Assembly (NCBI GenBank): GCA_023388335.1
Contig: JAEWGL010000244.1
Location: 1-37,121, forward strand
Length of the DNA: 37,121 nt
Source of the DNA: Pseudomonadota bacterium
GTDB taxonomy: Bacteria; Pseudomonadota; Gammaproteobacteria; Pseudomonadales; Pseudomonadaceae
Direction of reading: 5' to 3'
Numbering within the stretch: position 1 is the stretch's first letter; every line of letters begins with the position of its first letter. Under the pieces are notes generated by a model. The model made no database searches. It saw only the letters and a list, made by a program, of their open reading frames with translations, and was not told where the DNA came from. The position numbers were made by a program, and so were the translations under genes. Shown piece by piece: positions 8,400-16,789 of the stretch.

Positions 8400-8420
8400 C
8401 CGGCCCTTACCAAGGGCCGG
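8400..8420 (+). other. Strong hairpin between dppA3 and dppB
   Basis: CCGGCCCTT (8400-8408) and AAGGGCCGG (8412-8420) form a perfect 9-bp stem with a 3-base loop. No T-run follows. Hairpins after binding-protein genes commonly stabilise the upstream mRNA so that the receptor is made in excess over the permease. Confidence 0.65.
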
Positions 8421-8458
8421 TGACATTGCCTTGACCGGCTGATGAGGTACATCCGACG

Positions 8459-9469
8459 ATGTTTAGTTTTATTGCCCGGCGCCTGGGCCTGTTGATACCG
8501 ACCTTTTTCGGCATCACCCTGCTGACCTTCGCGCTCATACGCCTGATTCCCGGTGACCCGGTGGAAGTGATGATGGGCGAGCGTAGGGTCGATCCTGAAA
8601 TGCATGCCCAGGCCATGGAGCGCCTGGGCTTGAACAAGCCTTTGCCAGAGCAGTACCTGGATTATGTCGGCAAGCTCGCTCAGGGCGACCTCGGCGAATC
8701 CCTGCGTACCCGTGAAAGCGTCTGGAACGAGTTTCTCACCCTGTTTCCGGCGACCCTGGAGCTGGCCTTGGCGGCGCTGCTGTTCGCCGGCGTGGTCGGG
8801 CTGTTGGCCGGGGTGATCGCCGCGCTCAAGCGCGGCTCGCTGTTCGACCATGGAGTCATGGGCATTTCCCTGGCAGGCTATTCCATGCCGATCTTCTGGT
8901 GGGGCCTGATCCTGATCATGTTCTTCTCGGTGACCCTGGGCTGGACCCCGGTCTCGGGCCGGATCGACCTGCTCTACGACATCGAGCCCAGGACCGGCCT
9001 CATGCTCATCGATACCTTATTGAGCGAGGAAGAAGGCGCCTTCAAGGATGCCGTGATGCACCTGATCCTGCCGGCCATCGTGCTGGGCACCATCCCGCTG
9101 GCGGTGATCGCCCGCATGACGCGCTCCTCGATGCTCGAAGTGCTGCGCGAAGACTACATCCGCACCGCCCGCGCCAAGGGCCTGTCGCCCGCCCGCGTGG
9201 TCTTCGTGCACGGCCTGCGCAACGCATTGATCCCGGTACTGACCGTGTTCGGCCTGCAGGTCGGCGCCTTGCTGGCCGGCGCCGTGCTGACCGAAACCAT
9301 CTTCTCCTGGCCGGGCATCGGCAAGTGGCTGATCGAAGCCATCGGCGCCCGCGACTATCCCGTGGTACAGAACGGCATCCTGTTGATTGCCTGCCTGGTG
9401 ATCCTGGTCAACTTCGTCGTGGACATCCTCTACGGCCTGGCCAACCCACGCATCCGTCATCAGCGCTGA
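8459..9469 (+). CDS. dppB: Dipeptide ABC transporter permease DppB
   Basis: This is a 336-residue inner-membrane permease of the DppB/OppB family. It starts MFSFIARRLGLLIPTFFGI with the first membrane helix at about residues 10-30, then a long periplasmic segment containing the family phrase RLIPGDPVEVMMGE, and about five further helices. The coupling motif that contacts the ATPases is seen as EDYIRTARAKGLSPARVVFVHGLRNAL (about residues 228-254; EAA-loop of the BPD_transp_1 domain). It would pair with DppC to form the translocation channel. The gene follows dppA3 after a 73-base gap with a strong hairpin and precedes dppC by 10 bases, so dppBCDF is one tight transcription unit. Confidence 0.93.
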   Translation: MFSFIARRLGLLIPTFFGITLLTFALIRLIPGDPVEVMMGERRVDPEMHAQAMERLGLNKPLPEQYLDYVGKLAQGDLGESLRTRESVWNEFLTLFPATLELALAALLFAGVVGLLAGVIAALKRGSLFDHGVMGISLAGYSMPIFWWGLILIMFFSVTLGWTPVSGRIDLLYDIEPRTGLMLIDTLLSEEEGAFKDAVMHLILPAIVLGTIPLAVIARMTRSSMLEVLREDYIRTARAKGLSPARVVFVHGLRNALIPVLTVFGLQVGALLAGAVLTETIFSWPGIGKWLIEAIGARDYPVVQNGILLIACLVILVNFVVDILYGLANPRIRHQR

Positions 9470-9479
9470 GGCCTATGTC

Positions 9480-10415
9480 ATGACCCATCCTGTCCCCACT
9501 CCCGAAGCCTCGGCCACCCCGGCAGCGCTAATCGACCAGAGCCTGCTCTACCCCTCGCCCTACAAGGAATTCTGGCAGGCCTTCTCGCGTAACAAAGGCG
9601 CTGTCGCCGGCTTGCTGTTCATGTGCCTGGTGGTGTTCTGCGCGCTGTTCGCGCCCTGGGTCGCCCCCCATGATCCCAGCGAGCAGTACCGTGATTTCCT
9701 GCTGACCCCGCCGGTGTGGCTGGAAGGCGGCACCTGGCGATTCGTCCTCGGCACCGACGAGCTGGGCCGCGACCTGCTGTCGCGCCTGATCCAGGGCGCA
9801 CGCCTGTCGCTGCTGATCGGCCTGTCGTCGGTGGTGATGTCGTTGATTCCCGGCGTCCTGCTGGGCCTGCTGGCTGGTTTTTTCCCGCGCCTGCTTGGCC
9901 CTTCGATCATGCGCCTGATGGACGTGATGCTGGCGCTGCCCTCGTTGCTGCTGGCCGTGGCCATCGTCGCCATCCTCGGCCCTGGCCTGATCAACACGGT
10001 GATCGCCATCGCCATCGTCTCGCTGCCCTCCTACGTGCGCCTGACCCGCGCCGCGGTGATGGGCGAGCTCAACCGCGACTACGTCACCGCCGCGCGCCTG
10101 GCCGGCGCCGGCCTGCCGCGCCTGATGTTCATCACCGTGCTGCCCAACTGCATGGCACCGCTGATCGTCCAGGCGACCTTGAGCTTCTCTTCGGCGATCC
10201 TCGACGCCGCCGCCCTGGGCTTTCTTGGCCTCGGCGTGCAACCGCCGACGCCGGAGTGGGGCACCATGCTGGCCTCGGCCCGCGACTACATCGAACGTGC
10301 CTGGTGGGTCGTGAGCCTGCCCGGCCTGACCATTTTGCTCAGCGTGCTGGCAATCAACCTGATGGGCGACGGGCTGCGCGATGCGCTGGACCCGAAACTC
10401 AAGAATGCCGCCTGA
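9480..10415 (+). CDS. dppC: Dipeptide ABC transporter permease DppC
   Basis: This 311-residue inner-membrane permease has the OppC_N segment (SPYKEFWQAFSRNKGAVAGL, first helix at about residues 39-60) and the DppC hallmark HDPSEQYRD followed by LGTDELGRDLLSRLIQGARLSL. The ATPase coupling loop is RDYVTAARLAGAGLPRLMF (about residues 199-217). Five to six helices are expected. A GAGG sits 8-11 bases before the start at 9480, and the other ATG just upstream (9476) is blocked by an immediate stop. It pairs with DppB and receives energy from DppD/DppF. Confidence 0.93.
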   Translation: MTHPVPTPEASATPAALIDQSLLYPSPYKEFWQAFSRNKGAVAGLLFMCLVVFCALFAPWVAPHDPSEQYRDFLLTPPVWLEGGTWRFVLGTDELGRDLLSRLIQGARLSLLIGLSSVVMSLIPGVLLGLLAGFFPRLLGPSIMRLMDVMLALPSLLLAVAIVAILGPGLINTVIAIAIVSLPSYVRLTRAAVMGELNRDYVTAARLAGAGLPRLMFITVLPNCMAPLIVQATLSFSSAILDAAALGFLGLGVQPPTPEWGTMLASARDYIERAWWVVSLPGLTILLSVLAINLMGDGLRDALDPKLKNAA

Positions 10416-10425
10416 GGAGATCGCC

Positions 10426-11394
10426 ATGTCACTGTTGCAGATCAACAACCTGAATGTGCGCTTTGGCGACGTCAATGCCGTGCCGGTGGTCGATGGCCTG
10501 GACCTGGCCGTCGATGCTGGCGAGATCCTGGCGATCGTGGGGGAGTCCGGCTCAGGCAAGTCGGTCACCATGATGGCCCTGATGGGCCTGATCGACGCTC
10601 CCGGTCGCATCACCGCCGACACCTTGCGTTTTGCCGGCACCGACATGCTCAAGCTCAGTCCCCGTCAGCGGCGCAAGGTGGTCGGCAAGGATATCGCCAT
10701 GGTCTTCCAGGACCCGATGACCGCGCTCAACCCCAGCTACACCGTGGGCTTCCAGATCGAGGAAGTGCTGCGCCAGCACTTGGGCCTGAAGGGCAAGGCC
10801 GCGCGCCGGCGAGCGCTCGAGCTGCTCAAGAAAGTCGAGATCCCGGCCCCGGAAAGCCGCCTGGATGCCTACCCGCACCAGCTCTCCGGCGGCATGAGCC
10901 AGCGCGTGGCGATCGCCATGGCCATCGCTGGCGAACCCAGGCTGCTGATCGCCGACGAACCCACCACCGCGCTGGACGTGACCATCCAGGCGCAGATCAT
11001 GGAGCTTTTGGTCAACCTGCAGAAAGAGCAGAACATGGCACTGATCCTGATCACCCACGACCTGGCCGTGGTCGCCGAGACCGCCAAGCGGGTGTGCGTG
11101 ATGTACGCAGGCCAAGCCGTCGAAGTCGGCCAGGTACCGGAGCTGTTCGACCTCCCCGCACACCCTTACAGCGAAGCCCTGCTGGCGGCGATTCCGGAAC
11201 ACAGCATCGGTGCCGAACGCCTGGCGACCCTGCCCGGTATCGTTCCGGGCCGCTACGATCGTCCCCAGGGTTGCCTGCTTTCCCCGCGCTGCCCCTATGT
11301 GCGGGACAACTGCCGCCAGCATCGCCCGCCCCTTGATCCCTTGGCCCACAGCCTGGCGCGCTGCTTCTATCCACTGAACCAGGAGGTGGCGTGA
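10426..11394 (+). CDS. dppD: Dipeptide ABC transporter ATP-binding protein DppD
   Basis: This 322-residue ABC ATPase is started at 10426 because GAGGAGA lies 5 bases upstream and the protein then begins MSLLQINNLNVRFGD as in the family; an in-frame ATG at 10381 would overlap dppC and lacks a site. The Walker A motif GESGSGKS is at residues 39-46, the signature LSGGMSQRVAIAMAI near 151-165 and Walker B LLIADEPTTALD near 171-182, with the switch histidine in ILITHDLAV. The C-terminal oligopeptide domain carries cysteines in the GCLLSPRCPYVRDNC pattern, which in DppD/OppD proteins can bind an iron-sulphur cluster. It forms a heterodimer with DppF and powers peptide import. Confidence 0.93.
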   Translation: MSLLQINNLNVRFGDVNAVPVVDGLDLAVDAGEILAIVGESGSGKSVTMMALMGLIDAPGRITADTLRFAGTDMLKLSPRQRRKVVGKDIAMVFQDPMTALNPSYTVGFQIEEVLRQHLGLKGKAARRRALELLKKVEIPAPESRLDAYPHQLSGGMSQRVAIAMAIAGEPRLLIADEPTTALDVTIQAQIMELLVNLQKEQNMALILITHDLAVVAETAKRVCVMYAGQAVEVGQVPELFDLPAHPYSEALLAAIPEHSIGAERLATLPGIVPGRYDRPQGCLLSPRCPYVRDNCRQHRPPLDPLAHSLARCFYPLNQEVA

Positions 11395-12362
11395 TGGCCG
11401 TCGTTCTTACCGCCCGCGAACTCACCCGCCACTACGAAGTCTCCCGCGGCCTGTTCAAGGGTCACGCCTTGGTGCGCGCGCTCAATGGCGTGTCGTTCGA
11501 GCTGGAGGCCGGCAAGACTCTGGCCGTGGTCGGCGAGTCCGGCTGTGGCAAGTCGACCCTGGCACGGGCGCTGACGTTGATCGAGGAGCCCTCCTCCGGT
11601 TCGTTGCGCATCGCCGGCGTCGAGGTCAAGGGCGCCGACAAGCACCAGCGCAAGCAGCTGCGTCGCGACGTGCAGATGGTCTTCCAGAGCCCTTACGCCT
11701 CGCTCAATCCACGGCAGAAGGTCGGCGACCAGTTGGCCGAGCCGCTGCTGATCAACACCCGCCTGAGCAAGGCTGAGCGCCGCGAAAAGGTCCAGGCGAT
11801 GATGCAGCAGGTCGGCCTGCGTCCCGAGCATGCCCAACGCTATCCACACATGTTCTCAGGCGGCCAGCGCCAGCGCATCGCCCTGGCCCGGGCGATGATG
11901 TTGCAGCCCAAGGTGCTGGTGGCCGATGAGCCAACCTCGGCGCTGGACGTGTCGATCCAGGCCCAAGTGCTGAATTTGTTCATGGACCTGCAGAAAGAAT
12001 TCGACACCGCCTACGTGTTCATCTCGCACAACCTCGCGGTGGTGCGGCATGTGGCTGATACGGTCTTGGTGATGTACCTGGGACGTCCGGCAGAGATGGG
12101 GCCCAAGGAAGATATCTATGCCAAGCCCCTGCACCCCTACACCCAAGCGTTGCTGTCGGCGACCCCGGCAATCCATCCCGATCCCCTCAAGCCGAAGATC
12201 CGCATCGTTGGCGAGCTGCCCAATCCGCTCAACCCGCCGGATGGCTGCGCGTTTCACAAGCGCTGTCCCTATGCGACGGAGCGTTGCGCGGTGGAAGTGC
12301 CAGCGTTTCGGCAGGTCGATACACGGCAGGTGGCATGCCACTATGCGGAGCAGTTTCTCTGA
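11394..12362 (+). CDS. dppF: Dipeptide ABC transporter ATP-binding protein DppF
   Basis: This 322-residue ABC ATPase overlaps the dppD stop by one base (TGATG). The ATG at 11394 has an AGGAGG with 7-base spacing; a GTG at 11391 is the alternative. Walker A GESGCGKST is at residues 47-55, the signature FSGGQRQRIALARAM is near 155-169, Walker B VLVADEPTSALD follows, and the switch histidine is in VFISHNLAV. The C-terminal segment GCAFHKRCPYATERC has the cysteine pattern of OppF/DppF. It is the last gene of the dpp unit and is followed by a strong terminator 145 bases later. It acts on the cytosolic face with DppD. Confidence 0.93.
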   Translation: MAVVLTARELTRHYEVSRGLFKGHALVRALNGVSFELEAGKTLAVVGESGCGKSTLARALTLIEEPSSGSLRIAGVEVKGADKHQRKQLRRDVQMVFQSPYASLNPRQKVGDQLAEPLLINTRLSKAERREKVQAMMQQVGLRPEHAQRYPHMFSGGQRQRIALARAMMLQPKVLVADEPTSALDVSIQAQVLNLFMDLQKEFDTAYVFISHNLAVVRHVADTVLVMYLGRPAEMGPKEDIYAKPLHPYTQALLSATPAIHPDPLKPKIRIVGELPNPLNPPDGCAFHKRCPYATERCAVEVPAFRQVDTRQVACHYAEQFL

Positions 12363-12506
12363 GCCTCGCTTTTGTCCGACTCGGGTACGGTCGAGCGAAA
12401 ATAGCCGCGTCAGCCGCATGCCATAGAGCATCGAATGCTTGCCTTGAAGCGTTGCCCCAGGCGGCGACTGTGCCTTGAGCAGCAGTGCCTGTTGGACCCT
12501 GCATGC

Positions 12507-12537
12507 AAAAAAGGCCGTCAACGATGACGGCCTTTTT
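12507..12537. terminator. Bidirectional intrinsic terminator for dppF and the opposing small gene
   Basis: GGCCGTC (12513-12519) pairs with GACGGCC (12526-12532) around a 6-base loop, flanked by an A-run on the left and a T-run on the right. It therefore works in both directions, ending the dpp unit on the plus strand and the small membrane-peptide unit on the minus strand. Confidence 0.9.
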
Positions 12538-12555
12538 CCCCCACCTGACCCTAGG

Positions 12556-12630
12556 TCAGTGCATGAAGATCGCGATCAGAATGATCAGCGGGATCGGTAC
12601 TCCGAGGAACCAAAGCAAGAGCGAGCGCAT
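12556..12630 (-). CDS. 24-residue hydrophobic membrane peptide
   Basis: The reverse strand encodes MRSLLLWFLGVPIPLIILIA followed by IFMH and a stop. The ATG at 12630 is preceded by AAGGAG with 7-base spacing, a near-ideal ribosome binding site, and a terminator follows 18 bases after the stop. The peptide is one membrane helix with a Val-Pro-Ile-Pro kink, an N-terminal arginine and a C-terminal histidine. It lies 37 bases behind the 317-residue membrane protein in the same direction, so the two are probably cotranscribed. I believe similar tiny proteins exist in other pseudomonads, but I know no function. It is too short for usual gene callers. Confidence 0.7.
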   Translation of the reverse strand: MRSLLLWFLGVPIPLIILIAIFMH

Positions 12631-12667
12631 GATGTTTCTCCTTGTTCTTCAGGCAATGACAACAGGG

Positions 12668-13621
12668 TTAGCGGATTGGCGCGGTACCAGGATGCGTGGC
12701 GTGGCGAACACCGTAGTCAGATTCGTCCAACCAGCGGGCTTGGTCGCGCTGACGGCCACCGAACAGGGCCGCAAAGCTTGCGAAGAAGGCGCCACACAGC
12801 AAAGCAATGAAGGTCCACAAGGCGGTCCAGGCAGCCACTTTGGCAGCGGTATCGGCAGCCTGCTGAGCGGCGACCTTGGCATCTTCAGCGGCCTGACGGG
12901 CCTGGGCATAGACCTGATCGACGCGGGCCTCGGCTTCGGCCTGGGTCAGGCGGGTACGTTGGGCGACCAGCTGCGCCAAGTAGGTGCGGTCCTCGGCGCT
13001 GAGCGTACCGTCACCGGCCAGGGTCTTGGTCAGGATCCGGCCTGCAACACCGTTGGCGGCGTCCTCGCTTACCGAGGCTGGGCCGTCGGTGCGGAACAGG
13101 CTGTCGACAAAGTAGCCCATCGGGTCACTACCCTCGCTGTTGGCTGCGGCACCACCGGCGGCCATCCCCGCTCCGGTCGCGGCGCCAGCCACCACGTTGG
13201 CGCCTGCCTGCGCGCCCGCTCCGGCAATGTTACCGGCGGTGCCCAGGATCAGCGTGGCGGCGACGAGGGTCGCGACGGCCCAGGCCAGGAAGCCATGAGC
13301 GGTGTCACGGAAATAGACCTCATCGGCATGCAGGTTGGCCCACTTCACCCGCAGACGCCCGGCAATATAGCCACCCAGTCCGGAAGCCAGGATCTGCGTC
13401 ACCAGCAACCAGACGATGGTGGTGATACCGAGTGCTTTGGCACTGGCCCCTTCATTGGCCCATGGCGAGGTGGCCGCAAAACCAAGGCCCGCGCCCAGTA
13501 CCACGAGAATCAGGGACAGTGCGGCCGCGGCCGCGGCGCCTGCAAAAATGGCCGCCCAGGATACTCCGGAGCGATTCGGTCCTTCAGTGATGGCAGATGA
13601 GTATTCGGCAGTGGTGATCAT
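12668..13621 (-). CDS. Membrane protein of unknown function, 317 residues
   Basis: The protein starts at an ATG behind AAGGCG. Hydrophobic segments lie near residues 20-50 (SWAAIFAGAAAAAALSLILV), 66-88, 110-130 and 275-297, with a Gly/Ala-rich stretch at about 130-160. A predicted soluble helical part at about 180-265 contains LSAEDRTYLAQLVAQRTRLT followed by an alanine-rich, coiled-coil-like helix (QARQAAEDAKVAAQQAADTA). The N-terminal half, with WAAIFAG and GGYIAGRL, resembles membrane proteins sometimes labelled PhnA-like in rhizobia, a label that carries no function. No catalytic motif is visible. It leads a two-gene unit with the 24-residue peptide; a 9-bp dyad lies just upstream of its start. 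Function unknown. Confidence 0.75.
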   Translation of the reverse strand: MITTAEYSSAITEGPNRSGVSWAAIFAGAAAAAALSLILVVLGAGLGFAATSPWANEGASAKALGITTIVWLLVTQILASGLGGYIAGRLRVKWANLHADEVYFRDTAHGFLAWAVATLVAATLILGTAGNIAGAGAQAGANVVAGAATGAGMAAGGAAANSEGSDPMGYFVDSLFRTDGPASVSEDAANGVAGRILTKTLAGDGTLSAEDRTYLAQLVAQRTRLTQAEAEARVDQVYAQARQAAEDAKVAAQQAADTAAKVAAWTALWTFIALLCGAFFASFAALFGGRQRDQARWLDESDYGVRHATHPGTAPIR

Positions 13622-13636
13622 TGGTTGGCGCCTTTA

Positions 13637-13667
13637 TTAGTGAGCAACAAGTCCATTCGCTCACTAA
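13637..13667. promoter_or_regulatory. 9-bp inverted repeat upstream of the 317-residue membrane protein gene
   Basis: TTAGTGAGC (13637-13645) and GCTCACTAA (13659-13667) are perfect inverted copies separated by 13 bases, with centres 22 bases apart, about two helical turns. The element lies 16-46 bases before the start codon. It could be an operator for a dimeric repressor or a leader RNA hairpin. Confidence 0.5.
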
Positions 13668-13811
13668 CCAGTGCAGCTGACGTGCCAACTGTGTCAAATG
13701 ATGACCTTCAAGGAAAACAACGACTTAGCAAACCAGTATTTCCTAGGACCGTGCAAAATGCCGGATCCTCCCTCATTGCGCATGGCCTTCTGCAATGGAG
13801 GAGCCGTTACG

Positions 13812-13847
13812 GTAGGAGATCGCCGAGCCCGCTGGGCGATCTCCTAC
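13812..13847. terminator. 13-bp perfect hairpin downstream of prfC
   Basis: GTAGGAGATCGCC (13812-13824) pairs perfectly with GGCGATCTCCTAC (13835-13847) around a 10-base loop, 19 bases after the prfC stop on the minus strand. No T-run follows in the direction of prfC. The GTAGGAG edge recalls Pseudomonas REP sequences, so it may be a REP-type 3' end rather than a classical intrinsic terminator. Confidence 0.55.
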
Positions 13848-13865
13848 ATTGATGCGGCGCTGCTG

Positions 13866-15449
<1,584 letters not shown>

Positions 15450-15796
15450 GGGAAATCGCCTGACTGGGGATTGAAAAAGGGGCGATATCATACCTGAAGT
15501 CGGGCGGGGACCAAAATCTGATCCCCACCGCCAGTCGTGCCGCTTTATTCGCGGCCTGGGGAGCCTTCGGCGAAACCGTCCAGTGTCACAGCCGCACGAG
15601 CAGCATTGGATACCGCCCGGCCGCTTTGCGGCCCAGGATTCTAAGTAAACACCGGACCTCCAGGGGCATTTTTCCTCAAGTGACTAGCTGAATTTAAGCA
15701 CCTGGTCTTGAACTTATGACAAACGGCCACGCACCAGGTAATTCAACGCCTGAAAGCAAGAAATGGCCCTTTTTCTCGTGCGTAATTTCGCACTCT

Positions 15797-15813
15797 CCAG
15801 TGATTAACACTGG
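15797..15813. promoter_or_regulatory. Operator-like dyad in the prfC / osmoprotectant promoter region
   Basis: CCAGTGATTAACACTGG is a perfect 6-bp dyad with a 5-base centre, giving half-sites 11 bases apart, one helical turn. This is a typical layout for a dimeric repressor site. No known consensus was matched with confidence. Confidence 0.4.
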
Positions 15814-15883
15814 CCAAATGCCGCTTCAGATGGGAACCTTTACGGCTCTGGAGACGTCCATTCCCCCTGTTACCTCGACGGCG

Positions 15884-15936
15884 AAGTCCCGTGGTTCAGG
15901 GCTGGTACTACCGGCATCACGAGCCTGACGGGGCTT
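15884..15936 (+). promoter_or_regulatory. Candidate structured RNA in the leader of the osmoprotectant operon
   Basis: AAGTCCCGT (15884-15892) pairs with ACGGGGCTT (15928-15936), with one G-U pair. Inside it, CAGGGCT (15897-15903) pairs with AGCCTG (15922-15927) with one bulge, and GGT-act-ACC adds a short terminal stem. The nested, bulged stem sits about 125 bases before the first permease start. It does not match any riboswitch class I can recognise. It may be a leader element or only a chance fold in GC-rich sequence. Confidence 0.35.
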
Positions 15937-16061
15937 GGCTTATGGCGTGCTGCGCTCCCTTCTGCGGAGCACACGCTGCTACTCGCGAACACACTGCCTG
16001 CCGCCAGCAATGGCGGCCGCCACGGGAGTGTGCGCGCCGACAAGAAAATAGGAGTCCGCCT

Positions 16062-16775
16062 GTGGCTGAACGCTATGGCAAAGGGCTGTTGGGATGGGCC
16101 GTCGTGTTCATCATCCTGGCCCTGCTGATCCACTGGATCGGCATCGATACGATCGCGCGCTATCGCGACGATCTGTGGTTCTACCTGCAAGCGCACCTGG
16201 TACTGGTGCTGGCTTCGATGGCGGCGGCGCTTGCCGTGGGCATCCCCGCGGGCATTGCCTTGAGTCGACCGCATCGGGTCGACAAAGCCGAACGCTTCAT
16301 GCAGTTTTTCAACGTAGGCAACACCATTCCCCCTCTGGCCGTGCTGGCCATTGCCCTGAGTATCCTGGGCATCGGCGCAGGTCCCGCGATCTTCGCCCTG
16401 TTCCTCGCCTCCCTCCTGCCGATCGTGCGCAACACCTACGAAGGCCTCAAGAACGTACCCGCCTCGCTCAAGGAAGCCGCTACCGGCATCGGCATGACGC
16501 CACGCCAGGTCCTGTGGCAAGTCGAACTGCCCAATGCCGTGCCGATCATCGTTGGCGGTGTGCGCGTCGCCTTGGCATTGAACGTTGGCACCGCCCCCTT
16601 GGCCTTCCTGATCGGCGCCAACAGCCTGGGCAGCCTGATCTTCCCTGGCATTGCTCTGAACAACCAGCCGCAACTGCTGCTGGGAGCCGCCTGCACGGCG
16701 CTGCTGGCACTGTTGCTCGATGCCCTGGTGAGTTTCTCCAGCCGTCGCTGGCTCGAACGCGGCCTGGCCCAGTAA
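16062..16775 (+). CDS. Osmoprotectant (betaine/choline-type) ABC transporter permease, first of two
   Basis: A GTG at 16062 with AGGAG seven bases upstream gives a 237-residue protein beginning VAERYGKGLLGWAVVFIILA; the frame is open further upstream but the extra sequence is Cys/Arg-rich and not family-like. It is a BPD_transp_1 permease with about six helices and the coupling loop EAATGIGMTPRQVLWQVELP (about residues 139-158), typical of OpuCB/OpuCD, YehW/YehY and OsmW/OsmY permeases. The phrase NTIPPLAVLAIAL is also a family hallmark. It would form the channel with the second permease encoded two genes downstream. The gene is followed 14 bases later by the binding-protein gene. Substrates in this family include glycine betaine, choline, carnitine and related compounds; the exact one cannot be told here. 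Confidence 0.87.
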   Translation: MAERYGKGLLGWAVVFIILALLIHWIGIDTIARYRDDLWFYLQAHLVLVLASMAAALAVGIPAGIALSRPHRVDKAERFMQFFNVGNTIPPLAVLAIALSILGIGAGPAIFALFLASLLPIVRNTYEGLKNVPASLKEAATGIGMTPRQVLWQVELPNAVPIIVGGVRVALALNVGTAPLAFLIGANSLGSLIFPGIALNNQPQLLLGAACTALLALLLDALVSFSSRRWLERGLAQ

Positions 16776-16789
16776 AAGAGGGAAAACCC

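Larger units (their letters stand above)
15450..16061. other. 612-base divergent intergenic region between prfC and the osmoprotectant operon
   Basis: No convincing gene is present; open frames here are short and lack ribosome binding sites. The region holds an inverted repeat ACCTGGT/ACCAGGT (15700-15706, 15733-15739), an operator-like dyad at 15797, a structured RNA candidate at 15884-15936 and a 10-bp palindrome GGCGGCCGCC near 16012. The length and structure suggest a regulated promoter and leader for the transporter operon. I could not place a confident sigma-70 promoter. Confidence 0.6.

Noticed and set aside
15891..16061. 57-residue extension of the first osmoprotectant permease
   Set aside because: The residues are Cys/Arg-rich without membrane character, and AGGAG precedes the GTG at 16062.
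16094..16789. Apparent N-terminal extension or fusion of the osmoprotectant binding protein
   Set aside because: The frame is open upstream, but that part reads out of phase through the permease gene and is Arg/His-rich; the signal peptide and ribosome site mark the true start at 16790.
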